Positions 1 through 9,693 of a stretch of DNA of 41,531 nucleotides are shown piece by piece (the first letter of the stretch is position 1; each line of letters begins with the position of its first letter). The notes under the pieces are model-generated. The model was not told the DNA's origin. It ran no database searches and was given only the letters and a program-made list of their open reading frames with translations. This DNA is from Bacteroidales bacterium (GTDB lineage: Bacteria > Bacteroidota > Bacteroidia > Bacteroidales > UBA10428). Both the position numbers and the translations under genes were made by a program. Location: positions 1-41,531 of the forward strand of contig JAFGQZ010000014.1 of assembly GCA_016935435.1 (NCBI GenBank), written 5' to 3'.

Positions 1-1
1 C

Positions 2-3000
2 CTTAACACAGATGCTGAAGGTATTGCCCGCTTTACCAGCGATGGTATATGTGTTGGCACCAAAGGAAATGTTGCCGTAATTAACGTATTTATTGCTAAT
101 TCGGGCTATTGGATGGGCGATGTGCCGGCTCTCTTCCACAACACTGTTAACTTTTTTAGTAAGGTTACCTGGTTGATACCAGGAACAGAAACGGCTACCA
201 TACCAGCAGGGACAAGCCAGGATATCAATATTACGTTTGATGCTACCGATATGCTCGAAGGCAATTACGATGCACATATTGTTATTGCTGGCAACGATCC
301 GATAAATCCCGAAGTGCTGGTACCGGCACACCTGCATGTTACAGGTATTCCCGAAATCGAAGTTAATCCGGCTTCGCTAAATTTCGGGCAGGTATTTACT
401 GGTGTTACCGACTCGCTTGTACTTACTGTAACAAACACCGGTACAGCAATTTTAAATATCGATACAGTTTATTCAAACAATAACCATTTTGTCCCTGAAG
501 TAAATGAACTTACAATCGAACCGCGTGATTCGGTTAGCTTAAATATTTATTATTTCGCAAATGAGTTACAGGCAGATGAAGGAAGTTTGTTCATTCAATC
601 GAATGCAGCCAATATTGCAGTTGTTGAGGTTAACCTCACAGGGGAGTCGGTTCTGCCGCCAGTAATTACGGTAACCCCGGATTCCCTGGCCAGCGAACTG
701 TTTACCGATCAATCAGAAATGCAGGTGCTTACTATCGACAATACTACTGGTGGGAGCAACCTCTATTTCAATCTATCAGCTAATTATATTGATGTTCTTG
801 GCCGTACAAAACTTGATCAGATAATTAACAGGCATAGTGACAATGTTTCTACGAATAATCTCGCAAAAGCCCCGATTTTGTCTGCTAAACCAGAAACAGT
901 GGTCCCTGTTCTAAACGCTGCCGATACGGTGCTTACCTTTGATACAGGAGTGGATGGTGTTATATTGGGAGGAGGCATGTTTTGGTATGATGATGGCGGT
1001 GGACACCTTGTTTGTGATTATTGGGACGATGACGACTATATTTATTTCCCGTCGCCTGTTTACATAAATTATTTCCAGATGAACGGTAACCCCGGGGCAA
1101 GCGATAACGTTGGGGATAAAGGATTTATTGATATTAATGCCTACGATATCGACAACAACCTGGTATGGGAAACCACCGTAGATTTGAGCAGTTCTACTAC
1201 TTGGGACAACTGGGTTGACGTAATTGTGGAAACAGGAAATATAGCTTACCTCGAATTCAAAGCCCCCGGCAACGATCCCTGGTTTAATGGCTTCTGGCCA
1301 AGCATCGACAATATTCATCTTGGAATCCCATACAACTGGCTGATATGTGAGCCGCTGGGCGGAACAGTACCAGCCGGTACAAGCCAGACGGTTAATGTGG
1401 TTTTCGATGCAACCGGATTGGTAGCAGGTGCTTATGATGCCCTTATCGAAATAAACAGTAACGATCCGGTGAACCCGGTAACTATTGTTCCTGCACACTT
1501 ACAGGTAACCGGGGCCCCTGAAATTGACTATGACCCTGAATACCTTAATTTCGGTGCGTTATATACAGGTTATACAGTTTCACTCAATTTATCGATTTTA
1601 AACAGAGGTACCGATACCCTGGTTATTGATACCCTTTTTGCCGACAACACTCATTTCTCGGCAAGTGAAACTGAACTATTGGTTCTGGCTGGAGACACGG
1701 CTGTTGTAACTGTTACATATACAGCAAGCGAAATTCAGCTTGACGAAGGGCTATTGCATATATCAACAAACGATTACCGTGCCCCAATGGTATTTATTCC
1801 ATTAGCGGGCGAATCGATTTTGCCCCCTGTAATTTCGGTAACACCCGACAGTATTGGGGTAGAATTATTTGCCGGCGACGATACAACTACATACCTTAGT
1901 ATTGACAATACAGCCGGTGGCAGCGATTTACTCTTTTCAATAAGTTTCGACAGTGTTAGTACCAGCCCGTCATTAATGGTTTCGGCTGAGTCTGTCGAAG
2001 AACTGAAAAACACCGATCGCAAAACCCTTTCAAAAGTGCCTGCTGCAACCAACAGGTTTAAATTGGCCGACACAAAGGTTTCGGCTACTGGCCCTGCCCG
2101 ATTATTTGCTATCGACATATATTCCTACTCAATAGTTGAATTGGATCCGCTGAACGGAACCATTATTAATACTATATTTTATCTTTCGAATTTATATGGC
2201 CATGAAGGCCTGGCCTTTGATGGCACATACCTTTATTACTCGGAATATTACAATTCAGGCTATATTTTTAAAATTGATATAACCACCGGTAATATTATCG
2301 ATAATATGTACACCGGAATGTTAATGGACGGACTGGCCTTTGATGGCAATTATTTTTACGCAACTTCGGTAAACGATGGTTTTATTTTAAAAATCGATTT
2401 TAACGCGAAAACTATTACAGATACCCTTCTTACAGGTTATAATATCTATGGTGGCCTAACATTTGCCGGAAACCGCGGAACAGCTTTTGTAACTATGAAT
2501 GGCGAAACAATAATTGAATTTGAGCCAGAAACCGAAAGCATCTTGAATTTTTATTCTCCCGGTTATACAATTCTGGGGCTTGCTTATTCAAATGCCCTGA
2601 ACCAGTTGTTTGTTACAGACCTTGACAATGAATACGTGCGGGTATTAAACCCCGACAACTTCGGCCAGGAGAATTTCTTTTACGGTTTTGCCTCTGCATT
2701 GGCTGCCGATGAGGCTGGAGAAAAGAACCAATGGGTATCTTCATCTATGTTAATGGGAACAGTTGCACCTGGTTTATCAATTGATGTGCCTGTAACAATT
2801 AGTTCCGATGGCCTTGAAGCGGGCAATTACCATGCAGAAATTAACATTTACAGCAACGACCCGTTAAACGACCTGGTAAGGGTTCCATTAAATCTGTTGG
2901 TAACTGGGGCTGCTGGTATTGATGTTACTCCTGACACTTTAAATTTTGGCCATTGTTTTTCTAACTATGTATATGACAGAGAACTAAGGGTCATTAATAA

Positions 3001-6000
3001 TGGCACCGATACCTTAATAATCGATACCATTTACTCCGATAATCCAAAGTTTATACCTACGGTAACATCAATTAATTCAATTGCCCCGGGGAATAATAAC
3101 CAGTTTTTGGTGCAATATATACCTGATGAAATTCAGCAGGATTTTGGATATATATATATAAAATCCAATGATCCGTCAGATACATTGGTAATTGTTGCAT
3201 TGTCTGGTGAATCGGTATTGCCCCCTGTTATTGAAGTTTCGCCCGATACAATTGAACTTACACTTGTCAGCGGGGATAATGCCAACATATCATTTTATGC
3301 AAGAAACAATAGTACCGGTGCTGATCTGAATATTTACAGTGTTTACAGTTATAACAGTTGGATTAATTCTATTAACTTTTATAGTTCAGTGGTACCGGCT
3401 GGCGATTCCTCCTTTGTTTCGGCAAATGTTGATGCATCTGGCCTGTCTTCCGGATTTTACGAAGGCATTATTGAGGTATATAGTAACGATCCGAATAATT
3501 ATTACTCTTATGTGTATGTACTCCTGGATGTTATTGAAGGTCCGAATATTACTGTTAATCCCGAATTTATTAGCTATGGAAACGTATATTTGGGCGATAA
3601 CCCGACAATTCCGCTTACTATACGCAATACGGGTACCGAAAACCTTGTAGTCAGCAGTATTGTTTCAAACAGCGAAAACTTTATTGTTCCCGATACCAGT
3701 TTTACTTTAGGAACGGGCTCCGGCAGTGATGTAATGATTCCGGCCGCTCCTGAAATACCTCTGATAGACGGCATAATTGATGAAGTTTGGGGAAGTGTTC
3801 CGGGACACAATATGGAAGTTTTCCTTTCAGGAATTATTAATGATGAAAATGATATTGCCGGGGTTTGGAAATCAATGTTTACCGATGAAGGTATTTATTA
3901 CCTTGTAGAAGTAACCGACGATTTTCTGGTTAATGATTATACTAGTACCTGGGAGGACGACGGGGTTGAAATATATATTGATGGCGACAACAGCAAAGGC
4001 ACTTCCTATGACGGCGTAAATGATATTCAGTTCCAATTCAAATGGAATGATCCTGTTTTTTACTATACTCCGGGTGTTTCTATTGATGAAACAGGGATAC
4101 ATTTTTCCATGATGGACACCCCTAACGGGTATATAACGGAAGTATTTATTGAATGGGCTGCAATTAATTCAAACAGGACTACCGGCGATTTAATTGGCAC
4201 AGATGTACATATTAATGATGACGATGATGGCTTTGGAAGAGACGCCAAAATATCGTGGTATGATCAGGTGGACAATGCATATTTTAATCCATCGGTTATG
4301 GGAACTGCGGCCTTGGGCAACAGCGGAAGCGAATTCCCTTCGGAGATTTCCCTACCGGTTACTTTTGTTCCATCGGAATATGGCAATTTCCTATCGGAGA
4401 TAGTTATTTCCAGCAACGATTTGAACGAACCGGAGAAAAGTGTTCCTATATCGGGCTCATGCATCACCTTCAGGTATACCCCCGATATTGCTGTAGTGCC
4501 CGACACCTTAAACTTCGGTTGGGTTGGTTCTGGCAGCAGCCTGATGTTACCGGTTAACATTTCGAATGTAGGACTTGGCAACCTTAATATTCAGTCTGTT
4601 AGCAGCAACAATCCAAATTTTATAGTTGCTGACTCAAGCTTTACCATGGGCTTTGCTTCCATTGGAATGGCTTCTGTTATACCAACTATTGATGGTATTA
4701 TTGACAGTGTCTGGAACAACATTGAAGCAATTGAGATAAACAACCCGATTTGGGGTATAGAAAATGAGGCCGACTTGTCGGCAAATTGGAAATCGGTGTT
4801 TACTGATGAAGGCATATACTTCCTTGTTGAAATTACCGATGATGCATTACTAAATGACGGAGGAATATGGTGGGAAGACGATGCTGTTGAAATATATATC
4901 GATGGTGACAATAGCAAGGATCCTGTTTACGACGGTTATAACGACTTCCAGTTTGCTTTCCGTTGGAACGATCCTGATGTAATTATAAACGGTATAACAG
5001 CAGTGCCAAACAATATCGATTTTAGTATGGTGGCTACAGCAAATGGTTACCGGCTTGAAACATACATTCCGTGGTCTGACATTAATTACTATCCTACTGT
5101 TGGCGATAATATTGGAGTCGATGTTCAAATTGGCGACGACGACAATGGTTCGTTGCGCGATGGAAAAATGGCATGGTATGCCGAAGAAGACAACAGTTGG
5201 AACAACCCATCATTGTTTGCATCAGTATTGCTTAGCCCAACTGCACATGTTACTATTCCTGTAACCTTCAGTCCTACTGGAGGAGGCAATTTTATCGGGG
5301 AATTGAGCATACTTTCCAACGATGAAGACGAAGCTTTAACAACTATTGTGCTCATTGGTGAAAGTGGCAGTCCCGAAATAAGTGTTACCCCACTTGCAAT
5401 TTTCGATACTATTATTTCCGGAAACAACAGAACAAGGACTCTTGCCATAGGAAATACCGAAGGCCAGTTACCTCTTGATTATGTAATAAGCTTCGATGGT
5501 TCTTTCATGGAAATTTCTCCTTTAAGTGGTTCGGTGAATGCCGGTGGTTCACAAAATATTTCAGTTACCATTGAAACTTTATCATTGTCACTTGGAAATA
5601 GTTTTGACACTATTCGAATTACCAGCAACGATGCCGATGAGGCACTAATAAATGTGCCGGTAATGGTTTATGTACTTGAGAACTTTGCCCCGGAAGTTTC
5701 CGACAGCATCGATGATGTATGGAGGTACCTGACTGCCGGAACCCTGGCTATTGATCTCAGAAACCATTTCTCCGATCAGAACGGGTTTAATACTTTAGCA
5801 TTTAATGCGGTTTCTCAGGCTACATCGGTGGCAAGCGTGGCAATTTCGGCTCACAACCTTAACGTTACTCCTGTTTCTGTTGGAAGTTCAGAAATTACAG
5901 TATCTGCTTTCGACGGAATTACTACGGTACAATGCACATTTACTATAACTATTCAGGCCAACTCAGTTCCTTATATTGAAAACACAATTGCCGATACAGA

Positions 6001-7624
6001 GCTGATGTTGCCAAATAGCATTTCGGTTGATCTCGATACTGTTTTTGACGATGCCGATGGCGATATTTTAACTTATTCTGTTAACAACACGAACACAGCT
6101 TCGGCAACTGCTGCCATAAATGGGTCGGTACTGACGGTTTCTTCATTGTCGCAAGGCACTTCGGTAATTACAGCTAATGCTTCAGACGGCAAAGGCGGAG
6201 AAACCTCAGAATCGTTTATTGTTGTAGTTATTCCCGATTATCAGCCTGAGATTACCGGTATTGTTAACGATGTTATACTTCAACTGGGTAGCGGGGTATT
6301 AACAATCGACCTCGATACGGTTTTTAGTGAGCTGAACGGGCAACCACTCTATTACAGTCTTGACATTGCACCATCGGGAATTGTTGAAGGAAGCCTAAAC
6401 GGCAATACAATAAACTGCACAACAATAGCTGCCGGGCTTGCCCAGGCAACCATAACTGCAACCGACTCCACTTCTGTACCGGTAAGCCTTGTATTTGATA
6501 TTACAGTGAATACTGCACCAGAATATTCTGGAACTGTTGAATCAATATCGATGAGGGTTGGCGGAAACAATGTTATAATTAATCTCGATACATTGTTTAC
6601 CGATGCCGATTTGAATGAACTTGCTTATAGCGGAATTGCTTCAAATGACACGGTGGCTGGTATATCAATAACTTCTGGTACCTTAACCATTGTTCCTTTG
6701 TTAATAGGAACAGTAGATTTTATAATAACTGCAAACGACGGTTTTGGTGGCAGCGCATCGCAAACCATTACTATAATAGTTGAAGAACCTGATGTACAGC
6801 CTGAAATTACCGGTGTAATCAACGATGTGCTTTTACAATTGGGTTCTGGCACTTTTATGGTAGATTTGGATACCGTGTTTAGCGAACCGAACGGGCAAGC
6901 ACTTGTGTTTACAAGTGATGAAAACCCCGAAAATATTGTATCAAGCTCGATTAACGAGAGCATTATTACCTACTTACCAATATCGGGTGGTTCCGCTGTA
7001 ATTACTATATCGGCTACAGATGCTACAACCGCGCCGGTAAATATTGCCTTTAATATTACTGTAAACACAAAGCCTGTATATAGCTGTGAAACAGAAACCA
7101 TTTACCTGAAACTTAATGCAGGCAACATTTCTGTTAATCTGGACACATTGTTTACAGATGCTGACAACGATTCGCTGGCCTTTAGTATTGCTTTGGCTAA
7201 CACCAATTTTGCAAACGCAAGCCTTAACGGAAATATTCTTACCCTAAGCCCGGTTGCAATTGGCTCTGTTGTATGCACTGTAACGGCCAGCGATGGAAGG
7301 GGCGGGGATAATGGCCATAATATTACTGTTATTGTACAAAATCCCGATAACATTGCCGATGTGTTGCTAAGCCGTATTAATGTGTACCCGAACCCGTTTG
7401 TTGACAAGGCTTTGTTAAGTTTTGACTTGTACAATCCGGGATATTTGCAATTAGTGGTATATACTACCGATGGCAAACTTTTTGGCAGCTTTGTTAATGA
7501 ATATGTCGCTGCAGGCAGCCAGTTAATAGAATTTGATGCTGAAGGTTCGCCTGATAATGTATTTATTTACCATATTGTAATCGACAATCAAATTGTTTCG
7601 GCAGGAAGGATTATTAAGAAATAA
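2..7624 (+). CDS. Giant T9SS-exported multidomain surface protein, 5' partial (HYDIN-like, CBM9-like, cadherin-like repeats)
   Basis: The frame is open from base 2 with no start before ATG 113, and that codon lies inside a continuing domain, so the true start is upstream of the window. Choice-of-anchor (HYDIN/ASPM-like) Ig domains recur, marked by PxxLNFG near the start and SNDP near the end, at about 340-660, 1510-1830, 2910-3220, 3540-4460 and 4480-5370. A carbohydrate-binding-like beta-sandwich lies at about 920-1330 and a propeller-like stretch with repeated GLAFDG at about 2090-2740. Two CBM9-like domains (starting IDGIID.VW) lie at about 3740-4320 and 4670-5245. Six cadherin-like repeats of about 90 residues follow at 5680-7350. 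The C-terminus (about 7360-7624) is a T9SS type A sorting domain (VYPNPF, ending in GRIIKK). The protein is probably exported across the outer membrane and anchored or released at the surface. Adhesion or glycan binding is inferred; no catalytic domain is visible in the part present. Confidence 0.85.
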   Translation, partial: LNTDAEGIARFTSDGICVGTKGNVAVINVFIANSGYWMGDVPALFHNTVNFFSKVTWLIPGTETATIPAGTSQDINITFDATDMLEGNYDAHIVIAGNDPINPEVLVPAHLHVTGIPEIEVNPASLNFGQVFTGVTDSLVLTVTNTGTAILNIDTVYSNNNHFVPEVNELTIEPRDSVSLNIYYFANELQADEGSLFIQSNAANIAVVEVNLTGESVLPPVITVTPDSLASELFTDQSEMQVLTIDNTTGGSNLYFNLSANYIDVLGRTKLDQIINRHSDNVSTNNLAKAPILSAKPETVVPVLNAADTVLTFDTGVDGVILGGGMFWYDDGGGHLVCDYWDDDDYIYFPSPVYINYFQMNGNPGASDNVGDKGFIDINAYDIDNNLVWETTVDLSSSTTWDNWVDVIVETGNIAYLEFKAPGNDPWFNGFWPSIDNIHLGIPYNWLICEPLGGTVPAGTSQTVNVVFDATGLVAGAYDALIEINSNDPVNPVTIVPAHLQVTGAPEIDYDPEYLNFGALYTGYTVSLNLSILNRGTDTLVIDTLFADNTHFSASETELLVLAGDTAVVTVTYTASEIQLDEGLLHISTNDYRAPMVFIPLAGESILPPVISVTPDSIGVELFAGDDTTTYLSIDNTAGGSDLLFSISFDSVSTSPSLMVSAESVEELKNTDRKTLSKVPAATNRFKLADTKVSATGPARLFAIDIYSYSIVELDPLNGTIINTIFYLSNLYGHEGLAFDGTYLYYSEYYNSGYIFKIDITTGNIIDNMYTGMLMDGLAFDGNYFYATSVNDGFILKIDFNAKTITDTLLTGYNIYGGLTFAGNRGTAFVTMNGETIIEFEPETESILNFYSPGYTILGLAYSNALNQLFVTDLDNEYVRVLNPDNFGQENFFYGFASALAADEAGEKNQWVSSSMLMGTVAPGLSIDVPVTISSDGLEAGNYHAEINIYSNDPLNDLVRVPLNLLVTGAAGIDVTPDTLNFGHCFSNYVYDRELRVINNGTDTLIIDTIYSDNPKFIPTVTSINSIAPGNNNQFLVQYIPDEIQQDFGYIYIKSNDPSDTLVIVALSGESVLPPVIEVSPDTIELTLVSGDNANISFYARNNSTGADLNIYSVYSYNSWINSINFYSSVVPAGDSSFVSANVDASGLSSGFYEGIIEVYSNDPNNYYSYVYVLLDVIEGPNITVNPEFISYGNVYLGDNPTIPLTIRNTGTENLVVSSIVSNSENFIVPDTSFTLGTGSGSDVMIPAAPEIPLIDGIIDEVWGSVPGHNMEVFLSGIINDENDIAGVWKSMFTDEGIYYLVEVTDDFLVNDYTSTWEDDGVEIYIDGDNSKGTSYDGVNDIQFQFKWNDPVFYYTPGVSIDETGIHFSMMDTPNGYITEVFIEWAAINSNRTTGDLIGTDVHINDDDDGFGRDAKISWYDQVDNAYFNPSVMGTAALGNSGSEFPSEISLPVTFVPSEYGNFLSEIVISSNDLNEPEKSVPISGSCITFRYTPDIAVVPDTLNFGWVGSGSSLMLPVNISNVGLGNLNIQSVSSNNPNFIVADSSFTMGFASIGMASVIPTIDGIIDSVWNNIEAIEINNPIWGIENEADLSANWKSVFTDEGIYFLVEITDDALLNDGGIWWEDDAVEIYIDGDNSKDPVYDGYNDFQFAFRWNDPDVIINGITAVPNNIDFSMVATANGYRLETYIPWSDINYYPTVGDNIGVDVQIGDDDNGSLRDGKMAWYAEEDNSWNNPSLFASVLLSPTAHVTIPVTFSPTGGGNFIGELSILSNDEDEALTTIVLIGESGSPEISVTPLAIFDTIISGNNRTRTLAIGNTEGQLPLDYVISFDGSFMEISPLSGSVNAGGSQNISVTIETLSLSLGNSFDTIRITSNDADEALINVPVMVYVLENFAPEVSDSIDDVWRYLTAGTLAIDLRNHFSDQNGFNTLAFNAVSQATSVASVAISAHNLNVTPVSVGSSEITVSAFDGITTVQCTFTITIQANSVPYIENTIADTELMLPNSISVDLDTVFDDADGDILTYSVNNTNTASATAAINGSVLTVSSLSQGTSVITANASDGKGGETSESFIVVVIPDYQPEITGIVNDVILQLGSGVLTIDLDTVFSELNGQPLYYSLDIAPSGIVEGSLNGNTINCTTIAAGLAQATITATDSTSVPVSLVFDITVNTAPEYSGTVESISMRVGGNNVIINLDTLFTDADLNELAYSGIASNDTVAGISITSGTLTIVPLLIGTVDFIITANDGFGGSASQTITIIVEEPDVQPEITGVINDVLLQLGSGTFMVDLDTVFSEPNGQALVFTSDENPENIVSSSINESIITYLPISGGSAVITISATDATTAPVNIAFNITVNTKPVYSCETETIYLKLNAGNISVNLDTLFTDADNDSLAFSIALANTNFANASLNGNILTLSPVAIGSVVCTVTASDGRGGDNGHNITVIVQNPDNIADVLLSRINVYPNPFVDKALLSFDLYNPGYLQLVVYTTDGKLFGSFVNEYVAAGSQLIEFDAEGSPDNVFIYHIVIDNQIVSAGRIIKK

Positions 7625-7645
7625 TTTCGATCGTAAATAACAAAT

Positions 7646-7671
7646 AAAAAGCTGCCATTTGGCAGCTTTTT
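7646..7671 (+). terminator. Rho-independent terminator, probably bidirectional
   Basis: A perfect 12-bp inverted repeat (AAAAAGCTGCCA / TGGCAGCTTTTT) with a 2-nt spacer starts 22 nt after the stop of the giant surface protein. It has a T-run on both strands, so it can also serve the convergent Na/Pi transporter gene, whose stop is about 110 nt away. Confidence 0.85.
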
Positions 7672-7782
7672 ATTTTTAAGGAAGGGTGATTGCTTTCCTG
7701 TTTATTATATGTTGGCCTAACACCTTTAAAATTCAAATAAACAGCTATTATTTGGTTAATAGCCATGCCTGATATAATAAGA

Positions 7783-9501
7783 TTACTGTTTTATTTTAAA
7801 GTTATTTTGCAATTTAATAATACTTAAAACATAATCGCTTATGCGGTGCAACTCTGTATATATATCGGAATAGATAATTCCTGTTTTTGTTTTATAGTTT
7901 CCTTTGCAGAGGCTTTTAAAATGTTCCGATTCTATCTTTTCCTGAAATTTATCAATTCTGCTTTTTAGTGCCCTGATTTTTTCGATCAACTCCGAATCAG
8001 CTTGTTTATCAATACACTGAACCATCAGCAACAATAAATTGTTTACCATTTCTGAAAGTTCTGACAGGTTTTTGTCGAGTTCTGTCGGAAAAACGACTTT
8101 AGAGCCCGATTTACGAATAATGGTTTTTGAGACTAAATTGCACGAGTCGCCTATACTCTCAAGATGCGATATAACGCCAAGCATGATATTTACATGCTCG
8201 GTACTGTTTGCGCTTATCGAACCTTCGGTTATCTGGGTAAGATAGTTGCCAATTTCCAATTCCATGCGGTCTGAGAACTCTTCGCACTTGGATATTTTCA
8301 ATTCGTATTTGCCAATTTTTTTATCCGAAACCGATAAAATCATATCGCGGGTGTATTGGTACATTTTTAGAACCCTGCCTGAATAAATTGAAATTTCTTT
8401 TCCGGCTTGTAAAATCGAAAGTTCAGCTGTTGATAACAATCCGGTTGAAATATATCGTAGCTTGAACTCTTCTTCTTCCTCTTTCTGCTTTACCAAAATG
8501 GTAACCACTTTAACAATCGATGGGACAAACCAAATAAGCAGAAGGGTATTGGTAATATTAAATATTGAATGGAAAACCGATAATGCTACCGGAATTGCCT
8601 GCGCGGTTTGCTCAATTGTTTGCCCCTCAGTTGGATAAGGCGAATGCAGGCCGAAACTTATTGAGATAGAATCAACAAGCATTAAAAAAGGGTGGAAGAA
8701 CAGCAGGGTAAGAATTACCCCAAATACGTTAAAAATTACATGGGCCAGGGCTGCCCTTTTAGCTGAGGTGTTGGCTATCAGCGATGCCAACACCGAGGTA
8801 ATTGTAGTACCAATGTTTTGGCCAAGCACCATTGCAGCAGCCATGTCGAACGAAATCCACCCGTTATAGCACATAACAAGGGTTAACGCCATAGCTGCAC
8901 TCGACGACTGGATAATAAGTGTTAGTACTGTGCCTATAATAAGAAAAATAAAAACAGATAAAAGGCCCAAATCGCTGTATTTCTTCAAAAATTCCAACAT
9001 TCCGGCATTACTGTTAATATCGGGCGTTGAATGGTTTAAAAAATCGAGCCCTATAAAAATTATGGCAAAACCAATAATAATGCCCCCAATATTGGTCTTT
9101 CGATTGTTTTTCGAAAACAGCAAAGGCAGCGATAAGCCTATAAGTGGCAGCACCAAATGGCTGATTTCTATCTTAAACCCGAGTATCGAAATTAACCAGG
9201 CAGTTACCGTTGTGCCAATGTTGGCACCCATAATTACTCCTATTGATTCGGTTAGGGTGAGCAAGCCCGCATTTACAAAACTTACCAGCATTACTGTAGT
9301 AGCCGACGACGATTGAATAATAGCAGTAATAAGAATGCCAGTGAGAACACCTTTAAATTTATTTGATGTCATTGCAGCAAGGATACTACGCATTTTATCG
9401 CCAGCAACTTTCTGCAGCGATTCGCTCATAAGCTTCATACCATAGAGGAAAAAGCCCAAAGAACCCAGGAGTTTTAAGATGTCGAATATTCCGTAATCCA
9501 T
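7783..9501 (-). CDS. Na/Pi cotransporter family protein with C-terminal PhoU-like domain
   Basis: This 572-residue protein has two inverted Na/Pi-cotransporter II repeats (PF02690 type). Each carries the signature QSSSA (residues 63-67 and 198-202) followed by a G.NIGTT motif (about 92-98 and 227-233). About eight to nine hydrophobic segments fill residues 5-335. A charged linker (EEEEE near 342) leads into a helical PhoU-like region at about 355-572. The family moves phosphate, or in some cases other anions, across the inner membrane with sodium. The PhoU-like tail is usually taken as a regulatory part. Length and order match the bacterial NptA/YjbB-like family. The gene is monocistronic and divergent from the GH3 gene; no pho-type operator was recognised. 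Substrate is inferred from family only. Confidence 0.9.
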   Translation of the reverse strand: MDYGIFDILKLLGSLGFFLYGMKLMSESLQKVAGDKMRSILAAMTSNKFKGVLTGILITAIIQSSSATTVMLVSFVNAGLLTLTESIGVIMGANIGTTVTAWLISILGFKIEISHLVLPLIGLSLPLLFSKNNRKTNIGGIIIGFAIIFIGLDFLNHSTPDINSNAGMLEFLKKYSDLGLLSVFIFLIIGTVLTLIIQSSSAAMALTLVMCYNGWISFDMAAAMVLGQNIGTTITSVLASLIANTSAKRAALAHVIFNVFGVILTLLFFHPFLMLVDSISISFGLHSPYPTEGQTIEQTAQAIPVALSVFHSIFNITNTLLLIWFVPSIVKVVTILVKQKEEEEEFKLRYISTGLLSTAELSILQAGKEISIYSGRVLKMYQYTRDMILSVSDKKIGKYELKISKCEEFSDRMELEIGNYLTQITEGSISANSTEHVNIMLGVISHLESIGDSCNLVSKTIIRKSGSKVVFPTELDKNLSELSEMVNNLLLLMVQCIDKQADSELIEKIRALKSRIDKFQEKIESEHFKSLCKGNYKTKTGIIYSDIYTELHRISDYVLSIIKLQNNFKIKQ

Positions 9502-9636
9502 TTTTTATAAAATTGCGCCTAAAGCTAAAAAAAATACTTTGCCTATTGCAAATATAATTACCTGTATTGCATAATTGAATGAAATTCTTTTAATTGGCAG
9601 TGCAATGAAAACCCGGCGAAAAGGCCTTTTTTTTTG

Positions 9637-9667
9637 TTTGCTTTTCAAACACGAATCAATATCTTTG
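9637..9667 (+). promoter_or_regulatory. Bacteroidetes-type promoter for the GH3-family gene
   Basis: TTTG at 9637-9640 and TATCTTTG at 9660-9667 are separated by 19 nt, which fits the Bacteroidetes primary sigma factor consensus (TTTG-N19-TAnnTTTG) exactly. The ATG at 9694 would follow a leader of about 20 nt. Confidence 0.65.
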
Positions 9668-9693
9668 TTTGCATCGAAAACCCGTGAAATACT

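Noticed and set aside
113..115. ATG 113 as the start of the giant surface protein
   Set aside because: The frame is open to the window edge and the preceding codons (LNTDAEGIARF...) continue a domain, so the gene begins outside the window.
911..1498. Minus-strand frame of 195 codons inside the giant surface protein
   Set aside because: It lies opposite a clear domain-rich coding frame, has no family motif and is of the kind expected by chance from a repetitive gene.
5680..7350. Repeat array considered as a possible DNA-level tandem repeat or CRISPR-like structure
   Set aside because: The repeats are protein domains of about 90 residues with diverged codons; there are no short identical repeats with unique spacers anywhere in the window.
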